Source: Candidatus Aridivita willemsiae (GTDB lineage: Bacteria > Actinomycetota > CADDZG01 > WHSQ01). From it: 33,430 nt of DNA. The stretch lies in contig JACCZU010000230.1 of assembly GCA_013695835.1 (NCBI GenBank), forward strand, positions 1 through 33,430. The letters are read 5' to 3'. Numbering within the stretch: position 1 is the stretch's first letter; every line of letters begins with the position of its first letter. Under the pieces are notes generated by a model that ran no database searches, had not been told where the DNA came from, and worked only from the letters and a program-made list of their open reading frames with translations. Positions 9,094 to 18,640 of this stretch are shown piece after piece. Made by a program: the position numbers and the translations under genes.

Positions 9094-10479
9094 CTAGAGC
9101 AAGGTCTTGTAGATCAACCCGGCGAGAGCGCTGCCCGCAACCACCAGCACGACCTTCCATCTGTATCTCCACAACCCAACAAACGCGATTGCTGCAAGAC
9201 CTGCAGCGAAGACGTCAAGCGTTGCAAGGTCGGGAACGGGGAGCGTCACGCCTCCGAGCGAGCGCTGAGCGACGGTCGAGAACAATGTCGCGAGGGCGAA
9301 TGTCACCGCAAGGTTGAGGATGACGCCCACGACCGCTGCGGTGATGGCCGAAAGCGCGCCGTTGAGCCTCGAGTGACCCCTCAAGCTTTCGATGAACGGG
9401 GCGCCGAGAAAGATCCACAGGAAGCATGGAGCGAATGTCGCCCAGGTGGCGACCACGGCACCGAGAACGCCCGCCACCACGGGGTCGAGGCCACCTGGAA
9501 AGCGGTAGGCGCCGAGGAAGCCGACGAACTCGGTCACCATGATCAAGGGTCCCGGCGTCGACTCGGCGAGACCGAGGCCGGTGACCATCTGGCCGGGCTC
9601 GAGCCACCCGAACTGCTGCACCGCCGCCTGATTGATGTACGCGAGAACCGCGTAGGCCCCTCCGAAGGTGACAAGCGCCGCTTGGCTGAAAAAGATGCTC
9701 TCCTGGGTGAGAACATCGTCTCCGCCGCGCCACAGCGCGACCGCAAGGAGGGGGACCCACCACACGGCAAGCCCGGTGATAAGCACGCGGAGCGTCCGTG
9801 CCGGGCTCGGCCGGGCGCGCTCGAGTGAGGCGTCGCCGACCGCCGAGCCCCCATCTCCCGCGTGTGCATCGGGGGTCGCAAAGGTGCCCGGGCTGCGCCG
9901 GGCTCCGAGGTAGCCGATCCCCCCGGCGCCGAGCACGATGAGGGGAAAGGGGATGGTGAAGATGAAGATGCCGACGAAAGCCGCCACTGCGATGGCAAGC
10001 AGCGTGCGATTTGTCAGCGCCTTCGAGCCGACACGGATCACGGCCGAGGCGACGATGGCTATGACCGCAGCGCCAAGGCCGTAGAAGACCGCGGCCACCC
10101 ATGCGACGTCGCCGTGGGTTACGAACGTCCACGACAGAGCGAGGATCAAAAAGAAAGCGGGCAGGACGAAGAGCACGCCGGCGGCGATGCCGCCGAGGGT
10201 GCCGTTTAACAGCCATCCGATGTAGATCGCAAGCTGTTGCGCTTCGGGCCCGGGCAGGAGGATGCAGTAGTTGAGCGCATGGAGATAGCGTCCATTGCTT
10301 ACCCACCGGCGACGCTCGACGAGCTCGTCATGCATCAAAGCGATCTGCCCGGCAGGCCCCCCGAAGTTGATGAAGCCGAGCTTGGTCCAGAAACGAAGCG
10401 CATCCCGAAACGAAACACGCGTTGGTTCCTCGGGTGCGAGCGCCTCGTCGTCCGTCGTCGAAGATCTCCGGGGGTTCAA
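9094..10479 (-). CDS. Chromate transporter family protein (ChrA-like, two-domain)
   Basis: 461 aa; LGFINFGGPAGQIALMHDELVERRRWVS...LNYCILLPGPEAQQLAIYIGWLLNGTLGGIAAG, and second half LVTFGGAYAVLAYINQAAVQQFGWLEPGQMVTGLGLAESTPGPLIMVTEFVGFLGAY. Confidence 0.92.
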   Translation of the reverse strand: MNPRRSSTTDDEALAPEEPTRVSFRDALRFWTKLGFINFGGPAGQIALMHDELVERRRWVSNGRYLHALNYCILLPGPEAQQLAIYIGWLLNGTLGGIAAGVLFVLPAFFLILALSWTFVTHGDVAWVAAVFYGLGAAVIAIVASAVIRVGSKALTNRTLLAIAVAAFVGIFIFTIPFPLIVLGAGGIGYLGARRSPGTFATPDAHAGDGGSAVGDASLERARPSPARTLRVLITGLAVWWVPLLAVALWRGGDDVLTQESIFFSQAALVTFGGAYAVLAYINQAAVQQFGWLEPGQMVTGLGLAESTPGPLIMVTEFVGFLGAYRFPGGLDPVVAGVLGAVVATWATFAPCFLWIFLGAPFIESLRGHSRLNGALSAITAAVVGVILNLAVTFALATLFSTVAQRSLGGVTLPVPDLATLDVFAAGLAAIAFVGLWRYRWKVVLVVAGSALAGLIYKTLL

Positions 10480-10491
10480 GTTAGTGGTGCA

Positions 10492-11697
10492 CTAGGGGAA
10501 GCGCCGCCACTCGAAGTGCATGCCGTCGGGCAGGGGCCACCTGCCGCCCCAGTTGAAGCCCCACTTCCTCATGACGCGTACGAGCTTCTTTCCCTGATGC
10601 GGACGCGCCCCGAATGGGTTGCTTGCTGCGTTGATGTCGAGCGCGATGCCGTAGGTATGCCGCGAGATGCGCTTGCCTGCCGAGGTTGCTATGAAGCGGG
10701 GGTTGTAACAGCCTGCGTACTCGCTCCTTCTGACGAGATGTGACAGCCGCTTGCGCCGAAGCTCGCCGAGCGCCCGTCGCAACTGATGGAACAAACGCCT
10801 GTGACAGGTCACGTTGCCCAGGATCGGGACTCTTCTGTGCCTTATGTTGCGTTTGACCCACCGCGGCCGAATCTGAAGCGCCCCGCCGCCGGAGGGGCGC
10901 GCGGCGAACTCGCCGAAGGCCCTCTTGACGAAGGCCAAGGGCGTCACGACTTCGCCGTAGCGAAGCCATCTCGTCTCGCGACGGCCGGCGATGCGCAGGG
11001 GATGTCCGCGGCCAACGAGCCTCGTGATCGCCCTGCGCAGCCGCCGCTGCGACACACCCTTGGGCTTGCGAATGAGAAACGACCGGCTCGGCGCGCCCCA
11101 CGATCTTGGGGCCGGCTTGCGGAGCAGCACCTCGTAGGCCTTGGCGGCGCCGTCGGGCACAGCGCCGAAGGTCCTCACGGGCGTGCCGGATATCCTCATG
11201 CGCAGCTTGCCGTGCCCGCCCCTGAGCTTCCTTTCCGTCCTCGACACGAGCCCCTTGCGGCGACCGAGCCTCCGTATCGCCCCCCGCTCGCTCTTTGGCA
11301 CGAACGATGCGTACTCGCGCGGCTCGACGAAGGCGGCGTCGATGGGGATTCCATAGCCTCCTCGCACCCTCTCGAGGGTCCGCTCGGAGCGGGTGCGCGC
11401 GGATCGCATCCAGCCCAGGCTCGACAGCACGGTCGTCGCCCGCACCCGGCGGATCCGGTCGAGCACCCTTTCAGTTTTTCGGGGCAGGTTCAGAGGGGAC
11501 CAGGCAACCAGGACGTGCCCGGCTGCCCGCCGGCCGCGCGCGGCCGGCTTGAATCCCTCCGTCGCTGCTACCGAGGTTGCGTCTGAGCCCCATGCGGTGG
11601 GCGCGTCCGGAACCGCCACTGCAAGGGCGAGCAAGACGGCGAGAAGGGGTGCGCTGAGCTTGGCCAAGAGCGCGAGGCTAGTCGACTGCCGAACCAT
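10492..11697 (-). CDS. Secreted protein with C-terminal M15-type (D-Ala-D-Ala carboxypeptidase-like) peptidase domain
   Basis: Signal-like N-terminus (MVRQSTSLALLAKLSAPLLAVLLALAVAVP); C-terminus RISRHTYGIALDINAASNPFGARPHQGKKLVRVMRKWGFNWGGRWPLPDGMHFEWRRFP has the M15 pattern (SxHxxGxAxDxN ... W...DxMHFEW). Confidence 0.8.
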   Translation of the reverse strand: MVRQSTSLALLAKLSAPLLAVLLALAVAVPDAPTAWGSDATSVAATEGFKPAARGRRAAGHVLVAWSPLNLPRKTERVLDRIRRVRATTVLSSLGWMRSARTRSERTLERVRGGYGIPIDAAFVEPREYASFVPKSERGAIRRLGRRKGLVSRTERKLRGGHGKLRMRISGTPVRTFGAVPDGAAKAYEVLLRKPAPRSWGAPSRSFLIRKPKGVSQRRLRRAITRLVGRGHPLRIAGRRETRWLRYGEVVTPLAFVKRAFGEFAARPSGGGALQIRPRWVKRNIRHRRVPILGNVTCHRRLFHQLRRALGELRRKRLSHLVRRSEYAGCYNPRFIATSAGKRISRHTYGIALDINAASNPFGARPHQGKKLVRVMRKWGFNWGGRWPLPDGMHFEWRRFP

Positions 11698-11716
11698 CCA
11701 CAAGCAAAGGAGCTGC

Positions 11717-12226
11717 ATGCGAGAGGACCTGAAGGCAGGCGCGACGTTTCCGGATGTGAAGCTCCTCGATCACTCGGGCAACGTGCGGTCGTTGTCGGAG
11801 CTCGCCGGCGGTGACCCCGTGGTGGTGCACTTCTACCGCGGGTGGTTCTGTCCGAAGGAGCGCCGGTTCTTCGCCGGCCTGCTCGAGCTTCAGGCTGAGG
11901 CCGAGGTCGCCTACAGCCGGATCGTGTCGATAAGCGTCGAGCCGCCCGAGGTCCAGGCCGCCTATCGCGCCGGGCTTGGGGCGCGCTGGACCTTCCTCTC
12001 CGACGAGCACCGTGTGTACGTCGAGGAGCTCGAGCTTCTCGAGGCTGCCGACACCGTGCACCGGCCGTTCCTGCCTACCGTCTTCACGCTCTACCCCGAC
12101 CTTCGCATCTGTCGGGCCTACGGCGGCAACTGGTACTGGGGCCGGCCCACCCTCGAGGAGCTGCGCGCCGACATGCGCACCATCTCGAAGGAGATCCGCT
12201 CGGACTGGGAGCCGTCCGGCAAATGA
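11717..12226 (+). CDS. AhpC/TSA-like redoxin (peroxiredoxin-type thioredoxin-fold protein)
   Basis: 169 aa from ATG 11717 behind AAAGGAG; LKAGATFPDVKLLDHSGNVRSLSELAGGDPVVVHFYRGWFCPKERRFF...WTFLSDEHRVYVEELELLEAAD. Confidence 0.8.
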   Translation: MREDLKAGATFPDVKLLDHSGNVRSLSELAGGDPVVVHFYRGWFCPKERRFFAGLLELQAEAEVAYSRIVSISVEPPEVQAAYRAGLGARWTFLSDEHRVYVEELELLEAADTVHRPFLPTVFTLYPDLRICRAYGGNWYWGRPTLEELRADMRTISKEIRSDWEPSGK

Positions 12227-12729
12227 GATGGTGCTGGTTTGGGCTCGCCGAGGATGTTTCCGAGGACGCCTTCGCGTCCGCAGCGGCGAGGGATCTCCAG
12301 GGTGAGCCGGCGGGATATCTGGCCGCATGGGATCCGGACGCCGGGCACCCGAAGGGGACGGCGCGCATCTCGGGCGCCGTGATCGACCCATCGGGGCCTG
12401 AGATGGCCGTATCGCTCGTTCTCCCCCCAAGCGGCGTCCAGGTCCTGTTCGATGATCCTGCCGTCGTGGCCGCAACCCAGGCGGTCTACGAGCGTCCCGG
12501 CGTATCGTTCGTTACGACGCTCACGACCGACCCGGTTCATTTCGGAGGCGCTGTGACGGGCACGACCGCGCCGTGGCCGGGATGGTGGTCCGACGACCCC
12601 TTCGAGCGCATCTTTCCGGCGCGGCGCCTACTGGTCGAGCCGGGGTTGTTCAACGCCGTGGCTCCGCCCGCAGGGCCCGTCCACCAGCGCTACGCCGGTC
12701 TGCCGTGGCCGGCAGAGGGCTTCGAGTAG
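12223..12729 (+). CDS. Conserved-looking hypothetical protein, translationally coupled to the redoxin
   Basis: 168 aa, starts in the ATGA overlap (12223-12226) with the upstream stop; no recognised domain. Confidence 0.6.
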   Translation: MRWCWFGLAEDVSEDAFASAAARDLQGEPAGYLAAWDPDAGHPKGTARISGAVIDPSGPEMAVSLVLPPSGVQVLFDDPAVVAATQAVYERPGVSFVTTLTTDPVHFGGAVTGTTAPWPGWWSDDPFERIFPARRLLVEPGLFNAVAPPAGPVHQRYAGLPWPAEGFE

Positions 12730-12912
12730 CCATCGCTCGGAGTCGGCGGTGACGGCAAGCTCCGTCGCAGACTGCGCTATAGCGACGGTGAACGACGGAA
12801 CCTCTTAAGGGGCCAACCTCTCTGACTGCCGTCCGGCCTCAGTTGTGCTGCGGCGCCGGCCCGGCCGTATTCTCTTGTCATGGCGCACAGGGTCGAGGGA
12901 GGAGCTTCCCGC

Positions 12913-13821
12913 ATGACTGTGCTCAAGCGGGCGCTAAAGGAGTTCAAAGAGGACAATCTGACCGACTGGGCGGCGGCGCTCACCTACTACGCAGTGTTGT
13001 CGGTGTTTCCTGCGCTTTTGGTCTTGATGGCGCTGCTCAGCCTCTTCGGACAGCATCCCGAGACGACCGAGAAGATGCTCGACGTCGTCGCCCAGGTTGG
13101 GCCGGAAAGGGCGGTGACCTTCTTGAAGGGCACCATCAAGAACATCACCAAGGTGCAGTCGGGCGGGGCCTTTCTGAGCATCGGCCTGTTGGGGGCGTTG
13201 TGGTCGTCGTCGGGCTACATCGGGGCGTTCATGCGTGCTTCCGACTCGATCTACGAGGTCGAGGTGGAGCGCACGTGGAAGAAGTTCCCCCTCCAGGTAG
13301 CAATAACCGTTCTGATGGTGGTCCTGGTCGGGATCGCGGGTGCCGCCGTGGTGCTCACAGGCCCCGTGGCCGAGGCGGTGGGAAACGTAATCGGGCTTGG
13401 CGACACCGCAGTGACCATATGGGAGTTCGTCAAGTGGCCGGTGATCATCTTGTTGATGATCTTCATGATCTCGGTGCTCTACTACCTTGCGCCCAACGCT
13501 CGTCAGCGCGGCTTCAAGTGGATAACGCCGGGCGGGGCGCTCGGTGTGTTGATCTGGATCATCGCCTCGATCGGCTTTGGGATCTACGCGGCCAACTTCG
13601 CCAGCTATGACGAGACCTACGGGGGCATCGGCGCGGTGATCGTCTTTCTTCTATGGCTCTACATCACCAACAACGCGTTGCTGTTCGGCGCTGAGCTGAA
13701 CGCCGAGATCGAAAGAAACAGAGAGCTTCAAGAAGGGCTTCCGGCCGAGGAGGAGATTCAGCTCCCCCCGCGCGACGTCAAGAAGCCAAAGCGAGTGGCT
13801 CCCGCAGGACCGGCCGAGTAA
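12913..13821 (+). CDS. YihY/BrkB family inner-membrane protein
   Basis: MTVLKRALKEFKEDNLTDWAAALTYYAVLSVFPALLVLMALLSLFG...YDETYGGIGAVIVFLLWLYITNNALLFGAELNAEIER. GGAGG precedes ATG 12913; an alternative start is ATG 12880. Confidence 0.92.
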   Translation: MTVLKRALKEFKEDNLTDWAAALTYYAVLSVFPALLVLMALLSLFGQHPETTEKMLDVVAQVGPERAVTFLKGTIKNITKVQSGGAFLSIGLLGALWSSSGYIGAFMRASDSIYEVEVERTWKKFPLQVAITVLMVVLVGIAGAAVVLTGPVAEAVGNVIGLGDTAVTIWEFVKWPVIILLMIFMISVLYYLAPNARQRGFKWITPGGALGVLIWIIASIGFGIYAANFASYDETYGGIGAVIVFLLWLYITNNALLFGAELNAEIERNRELQEGLPAEEEIQLPPRDVKKPKRVAPAGPAE

Positions 13822-13875
13822 GGGGCCGACTGTGCCAGAATCGGGCGCCAGCGAACCGATCTGGGAGGCTCGATC

Positions 13876-14847
13876 ATGCGTATCACCAGTTTCCGCATCC
13901 GCGCGGCCGCGCTCGCGCTTGGCGCCGTGACCGCGACGGCAACCTGGGTCGCACCGGCCGTGGCTCAGGTGGCGCGGCCGACGCTCGTCTACGAGCTCCC
14001 CGGCAGCAACGTCTTCCCTGAGGGCGTCGCAACCAGAGGCCGCTCCTACTACGTTACGAGCACCTCAACGGGGGCCGTGTTCAAGGGTGACGTCACAAGG
14101 CCCAACCGGGAGGCGCAGGTCTTTTTGCCCGGAGGGGCCGACGGCCGTTCGACCGCAATAGGCATCAAAGCGACTCCCGACCGGCTTCTCGTCGCCGGCG
14201 GCGATACCGGAACGCTGTTCGTCTACAACCGCCGCACAGGCGAGCTCGTGCGGCGCTACTCGAACGGCGTCGCGGCCGGGGGCACCTTCCTCAACGACGT
14301 CGCACTCGACCCGGCCGGCAACGCTTACGTCACGGACTCGCTGCGCCCCGTCTTCTACAAGGTTCCGGCCCGCGGCTTGCGCAGGTCGGCAGCGGGCATC
14401 GCCCCGTTAAGGGTGCTTCGCAGTTTCGAGGGCACGGCCTTCGAGTACGAGGACGGGTTCAACGCCAACGGCATCGCGATCACTAGGGACGGGCGCTACG
14501 CGCTCATCATCCAATCCAACACCGGAGAGCTGTTCAGGGTCGGTCTTCACAACCGCAGCGTTACCGAGGTCGAGGTTCGCGGGGCGACGCTCACCAACGG
14601 TGACGGCCTCCTGCTTCAGAACAGGCAGCTCTACGTAGTCCGCAATGCGAACGAGGTCATCGTCAAGGTTGCGCTGAACGATAGCTTTAGCGCGGGCCGG
14701 GCGGCGGGGCGCAGGATGAACCCGACGTTCATGTTCCCGACGACCACAGCGGCGTCCCGAGGACGTTTGCTGGTCGTAAACAGCCAGTTCGATGCCCCGA
14801 CCGACCCGGTAGAGCCGTTCACCGTGTCGAGCATTCCGAGGTTCTAA
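13876..14847 (+). CDS. Secreted SMP-30/gluconolactonase-like beta-propeller protein
   Basis: Signal peptide (MRITSFRIRAAALALGAVTATATWVAPAVAQ) then LVYELPGSNVFPEGVATRGRSYYVTSTSTGAVFKGDV...GTFLNDVALDPAGNAYVTDS. Confidence 0.75.
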   Translation: MRITSFRIRAAALALGAVTATATWVAPAVAQVARPTLVYELPGSNVFPEGVATRGRSYYVTSTSTGAVFKGDVTRPNREAQVFLPGGADGRSTAIGIKATPDRLLVAGGDTGTLFVYNRRTGELVRRYSNGVAAGGTFLNDVALDPAGNAYVTDSLRPVFYKVPARGLRRSAAGIAPLRVLRSFEGTAFEYEDGFNANGIAITRDGRYALIIQSNTGELFRVGLHNRSVTEVEVRGATLTNGDGLLLQNRQLYVVRNANEVIVKVALNDSFSAGRAAGRRMNPTFMFPTTTAASRGRLLVVNSQFDAPTDPVEPFTVSSIPRF

Positions 14848-14877
14848 GCGGGCGGCCCGGCGTATCCGGCGAGCGCC

Positions 14878-15390
14878 TCAGGCTTCGTCGGAGCCGACGA
14901 CGACGTGGGTGGTTACGGAAAGAGACAGGGATTCGGGGGCCGTGCGCACCTTCCAGTCGAAGTGATCGGCGAGGGCTAGCGCGGCTTCCCTTGAGTCTTC
15001 GGTCGACCAGAACACCGTCGTATGCCTGTAGTCGCGCGCCGCCGGGTTGATGGCAAGCACGTGAAAGCCGAGGTCCTGGAGCTCCTGCAGGACGCGGTCG
15101 TCTGCGCCCTCTGACCCACTGGCGTTGAGGAGCTGTACCGTGACGTCTTCGATGATGAGCGGCCTCGGCTCGTCGTCTCCGGTGTCGACGGTCCCGCCGG
15201 CGCCTGCATCCGAGGTCTCCTCGGGGCTCACCGCGCCGCCGTCCTCGGCCGCCGCCGGCTCGGCCGGGCTGGCGGAGAGCACCTGGCCTGTGAGGTAGCC
15301 GCCGGCCAGCCCGGCTGTGACTATCAGCGTGGCCACCCCCGCCCACCTGACCAGCCGCCACACCCTGAAGTTTCTCTGCCTTGCCGCCAA
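14878..15390 (-). CDS. Membrane-anchored protein with LytR/CpsA/Psr C-terminal (LytR_C) domain
   Basis: One TM helix (WAGVATLIVTAGLAGGYLTG), acidic linker, then VTVQLLNASGSEGADDRVLQELQDLGFHVLAINPAARDYRHTTVFWS. Start uncertain: TTG 15390 chosen; the track ORF extends to 15486 and would overlap the divergent gene. Confidence 0.75.
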   Translation of the reverse strand: MAARQRNFRVWRLVRWAGVATLIVTAGLAGGYLTGQVLSASPAEPAAAEDGGAVSPEETSDAGAGGTVDTGDDEPRPLIIEDVTVQLLNASGSEGADDRVLQELQDLGFHVLAINPAARDYRHTTVFWSTEDSREAALALADHFDWKVRTAPESLSLSVTTHVVVGSDEA

Positions 15391-15464
15391 ATGTCCGTCC
15401 CATGGTCGAAGCTCGAACCCAACTGTAGCGAGACGCCGAGGTAAGCGGCACGCCCCCTTATCGT

Positions 15465-16784
15465 GTGCCACAGGTGAAGCTCTCAACTTACGGTCCGACA
15501 GCCGGGCGCGCCCTGGCGGCCCTGGCCTTCGCCGCTCTCCTCGCCACGGCCTGCGCCGGCGACCCCGCCCCGGAGGGCGCGCCCAGAAACAACCCTAAGG
15601 CTGAGGGCAGGAGCGAGCCGGAGGGCGCCGGGGATGAGTCGAGGCGAGGCTCCGGCGGGGGCGAAGGGGACGGCGGCAGGGTCGCAGGAGGCGACGCCTT
15701 CGCGCCGGGCAAGGTCGCCCTTGGCCTGCGTCCCGTCGTCGACGGCCTCACCCAGCCTCTGCTCGTCACCGGCGCCGGCGATGGCAGTGGCCGTCTCTTC
15801 GTCGTCGAGCAGGGAGGGAACATCCGCGTCTTTGCCGGCGGGCGGCTTGCCCCTGAGCCGTTCCTCGACATCTCAGACCTCACGGAGCCGGGGGGCGAGC
15901 AGGGTCTCCTTGGCCTCGCTTTCCATCCCCGCTTCGATGCCAACGGCCGCTTCTTCGTCAACTACACCGACACTGCGGGCGACACGGTCGTTGCCGAGTA
16001 CAGGGCGGATCCGGGCGCGGGCGTGGCCGACCCGGGATCCGCAACGACCCTGCTGCAGATCGACCAGCCGTTTCCCAACCACAATGGTGGCCACCTCGCC
16101 TTCGGGCCCGACGGTTATCTCTACGTCGCTACAGGCGACGGCGGCAGCGGCGGAGACCCGTTCAACAATGGGCAGTCGCTCGACACCCTGCTCGGCAAGT
16201 TGCTCAGGATCGATGTCGACGCGGCCGGGGGCGGCCTGGCCTACGGAATCCCTCCGGACAATCCCTTCATCGACAGGGACGGCGCCCGCCCCGAGATCTG
16301 GGCCTCCGGGCTGCGCAACCCGTGGCGGTTCAGCTTCGACCGTGAGGCAGGCGACCTGTGGATCGGAGACGTGGGGCAGGAGGAGCTCGAAGAAGTTAAC
16401 CGCGTTCCGGCCGCCAAGGCCGGCCTCGACTTCGGATGGGACGACCTCGAGGGGAGCGACTGCTATGAGCCGGCGTCCGGGTGCGACAGGAACGGTGTCG
16501 TGTTGCCGGTGGCCCAGTACACCCACGATGAGGGATGCTCGGTGACCGGCGGCTTCGTCTACCGCGGATCGCAGTACCCCGAGCTTGGGGGCGGCTACTT
16601 CTTCGCCGATTACTGCTCGGGGAGCGTGTACGGGATCGTGGCCGGCAGCGCGGGGCTCACGGACCCGGCGCCCCTGCTGCAGAGCGAATCGTCGGTCAGC
16701 TCCTGGGGCGAAGATGACGAGGGCGAACTCTACCTCGTCGATATCGCAGGGGGGCGGGTGCTGCAACTCACCGCCGAAACATAG
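15465..16784 (+). CDS. PQQ-dependent sugar dehydrogenase / glucose-sorbosone dehydrogenase family lipoprotein
   Basis: Lipobox LLATACAG; GLTQPLLVTGAGDGSGRLFVVEQGGNIRVFAGGRL...EQGLLGLAFHPRFDANGRFFVNYTD...NHNGGHLAFGPDGYLYVATGDGG...RIDVDAAGGGLAYGIPPDNPF...IWASGLRNPWRFSFD. GTG start at 15465 or 15474. Confidence 0.92.
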   Translation: MPQVKLSTYGPTAGRALAALAFAALLATACAGDPAPEGAPRNNPKAEGRSEPEGAGDESRRGSGGGEGDGGRVAGGDAFAPGKVALGLRPVVDGLTQPLLVTGAGDGSGRLFVVEQGGNIRVFAGGRLAPEPFLDISDLTEPGGEQGLLGLAFHPRFDANGRFFVNYTDTAGDTVVAEYRADPGAGVADPGSATTLLQIDQPFPNHNGGHLAFGPDGYLYVATGDGGSGGDPFNNGQSLDTLLGKLLRIDVDAAGGGLAYGIPPDNPFIDRDGARPEIWASGLRNPWRFSFDREAGDLWIGDVGQEELEEVNRVPAAKAGLDFGWDDLEGSDCYEPASGCDRNGVVLPVAQYTHDEGCSVTGGFVYRGSQYPELGGGYFFADYCSGSVYGIVAGSAGLTDPAPLLQSESSVSSWGEDDEGELYLVDIAGGRVLQLTAET

Positions 16785-16812
16785 CCATTCCCCGCCGGGC
16801 CCGGGTTATCTT

Positions 16813-17175
16813 GTGACCGTGCCCATCACCGTGCCCATCACAATGGTCGAGTTTCCCGCCGACGACGCCGCAAGGGCGCGCCGTTTCTGGGGCGAGTTCG
16901 CCGGAGTCTCCTTCGAGGAGCGCCGCGGGACAGACGGCGAGGGCTGGCAAGCGATCGTCGCAGGTGATGGGCCTGCGCTCGGCATCCACGAGCGAGGCGC
17001 CGGCCCGGGCGATCGATTCTCGCTCCCTTACCTCGAGGTCGACGACCTTCAGGGCAGTCTCGAGCGCGTCGCTGCACTCGGGGGCGAAGTGATACACCCG
17101 GGGCAGAGATGGGCCATATGCCGGGACTCGGAGGGTAGCCCGTTTGGGCTCATGGCCGCCACAAGAGGGAGATAA
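16813..17175 (+). CDS. VOC (glyoxalase/bleomycin-resistance fold) family protein
   Basis: [26 protein letters not shown]...[50 protein letters not shown]. Several possible starts (GTG 16813/16819/16831, ATG 16843). Confidence 0.82.
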   Translation: MTVPITVPITMVEFPADDAARARRFWGEFAGVSFEERRGTDGEGWQAIVAGDGPALGIHERGAGPGDRFSLPYLEVDDLQGSLERVAALGGEVIHPGQRWAICRDSEGSPFGLMAATRGR

Positions 17176-17177
17176 AC

Positions 17178-18062
17178 TTGGAAAAGCGCAGACTGGGGCG
17201 GCTCGGGCACATGAGCTCGGTCCTCGTGTACGGGGGAGCGGCGCTTGCGGAGGTGTCACAAGACGATGCAGACGCCTCCATCCAGCTTGCCCTCGACTCG
17301 GGGATCAACCACTTCGACACTGCCGCCGACTACGGGGAATCGGAGCTTCGCCTCGGGCCGTGGATGCCAGACATTCGCGCCCGAATCTTTCTGGCGAGCA
17401 AGACGGGTGACCGAACCAGAGACGGCGCCCTCCGTTCGATCGAGCGTTCGCTCGAGCGTCTCGAGGTCGAGAAGCTAGATCTCCTGCAGCTTCACGCCAT
17501 CGGCGACGTCGCCGATCTCGACCGCGCCACCGGCACCGGGGGAGCGCTCGAGGGGGCGCTCGAGGCCAAGGAGCAGGGTTTGATCGGCGCCATAGGCATA
17601 ACCGGCCACGGCCACGACGCACCCTCGACGCACCTCGAGGGCCTTCGCCGCTATGCGTTTGACACTGTGCTCACGCCGCTCAACTACCTCCTTTACCAGC
17701 GTGACGACTACCGGCGCGATTACGAGGCCCTCGTGGCCGAGGTCGGGCACCAGGACGCCGGGCTCCTGATAATCAAGCCGGTGTCCAAGAACCTGTGGCG
17801 GGAGGGCGAGCAGCGCTATGCGACGTGGTACGAGCCGTTCGACAGGCAGGATGAGATCGACGCAGCGCTCGCTTTCGTGCTGTCCCGCAAGGAGATGACC
17901 GCCATAGCAACGGCCGGTGACATCCGGCTGCTGCCCATGCTCGTGGCCGCAGAGAAGCGCCTGAGCTCGATCCGGTCCTCAGACGCCGAGGCATTGCTGT
18001 CCGGGCTCAGCGATTACGCGACGCCGTTCGAACCCGCAGCGGGGAGGGTCGGGCCGCTGTAG
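17178..18062 (+). CDS. Aldo/keto reductase family protein
   Basis: TTG start behind [28 protein letters not shown]...[24 protein letters not shown]...[38 protein letters not shown]. Confidence 0.9.
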   Translation: MEKRRLGRLGHMSSVLVYGGAALAEVSQDDADASIQLALDSGINHFDTAADYGESELRLGPWMPDIRARIFLASKTGDRTRDGALRSIERSLERLEVEKLDLLQLHAIGDVADLDRATGTGGALEGALEAKEQGLIGAIGITGHGHDAPSTHLEGLRRYAFDTVLTPLNYLLYQRDDYRRDYEALVAEVGHQDAGLLIIKPVSKNLWREGEQRYATWYEPFDRQDEIDAALAFVLSRKEMTAIATAGDIRLLPMLVAAEKRLSSIRSSDAEALLSGLSDYATPFEPAAGRVGPL

Positions 18063-18069
18063 GCGGCCC
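18051..18069 (+). terminator. GC-rich hairpin straddling the aldo/keto reductase stop codon
   Basis: Perfect 7-bp stem GGGCCGC / GCGGCCC, loop TGTAG containing the TAG stop (18060-18062); no clear U-tract. Confidence 0.4.
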
Positions 18070-18170
18070 TCTCGCCTCGACCCGCCCGGCCGTGAGCTAA
18101 GCGAGCACGTGCGGTAGCCTCGCCGTCGTCGGCGAAGCTCGAGCGGGAGGTATGTGGGATAAAACGTGTT

Positions 18171-18614
18171 GTGGCAATGCTGTGCGCGGTGATCGTGACC
18201 GGTGCAGTCGTGGTGGGTGTGGTGAGCGCATCGGCAGAGGGGAGCCGGGTGTCGACCGGGCTCACGGGCGAGGCCGAGGTTCCCGGCCCTGGGGACCCGG
18301 ACGGAAGAGGTCGAGCCGTCGTCTCCCTCAATGGTCGGGCCGTGTGCTTCGACCTCAGCTTTCTCAAGATCGGGCCCCCCATGGCGGCCCACATCCACGA
18401 GGGCCCCCCCGATGTCGCCGGGCCCATCGTGGTCACGTTCTTTATGGACGAGGCCGGCCTTCCCGCCGAGCTCAGGGGTGTGCGCGGGTGCGTGAGGCAC
18501 GTCGACAGGGACCTCGTTGCCGACATCAAGGCCAACCCAAACGACTATTACGTGAACGTTCACAACGCCGCCTTCCCGGCCGGCGCAATCAGGGGTCAGC
18601 TCAGGGACAACTGA
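18171..18614 (+). CDS. CHRD domain-containing secreted protein
   Basis: Signal-like N-terminus; STGLTGEAEVPGPGDPDGRGRAVVSLNGRAVCFDLSFLKIGPPMAAHIHEGPPDVAGPIVVTF...NPNDYYVNVHNAAFPAGAIRGQL is characteristic of CHRD domains. Start uncertain. Confidence 0.85.
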   Translation: MAMLCAVIVTGAVVVGVVSASAEGSRVSTGLTGEAEVPGPGDPDGRGRAVVSLNGRAVCFDLSFLKIGPPMAAHIHEGPPDVAGPIVVTFFMDEAGLPAELRGVRGCVRHVDRDLVADIKANPNDYYVNVHNAAFPAGAIRGQLRDN

Positions 18615-18640
18615 GCCCGACTCCTCACCGGTGTAAACAA

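Noticed and set aside
9215-10306. 363-aa minus-strand ORF overlapping chrA in another frame
   Set aside because: Same-strand out-of-frame shadow of ChrA; Arg/Pro-rich and without hydrophobic domains.
12762-12788. CCGTCGC/GCGACGG inverted repeat after the 168-aa ORF
   Set aside because: 7-bp stem with a 13-nt loop and no U-tract; too weak to call a terminator.
15634-16766. Overlapping ORFs 15634..16545(+) and 15873..16766(-)
   Set aside because: Out-of-frame/antisense shadows of the sugar dehydrogenase gene.
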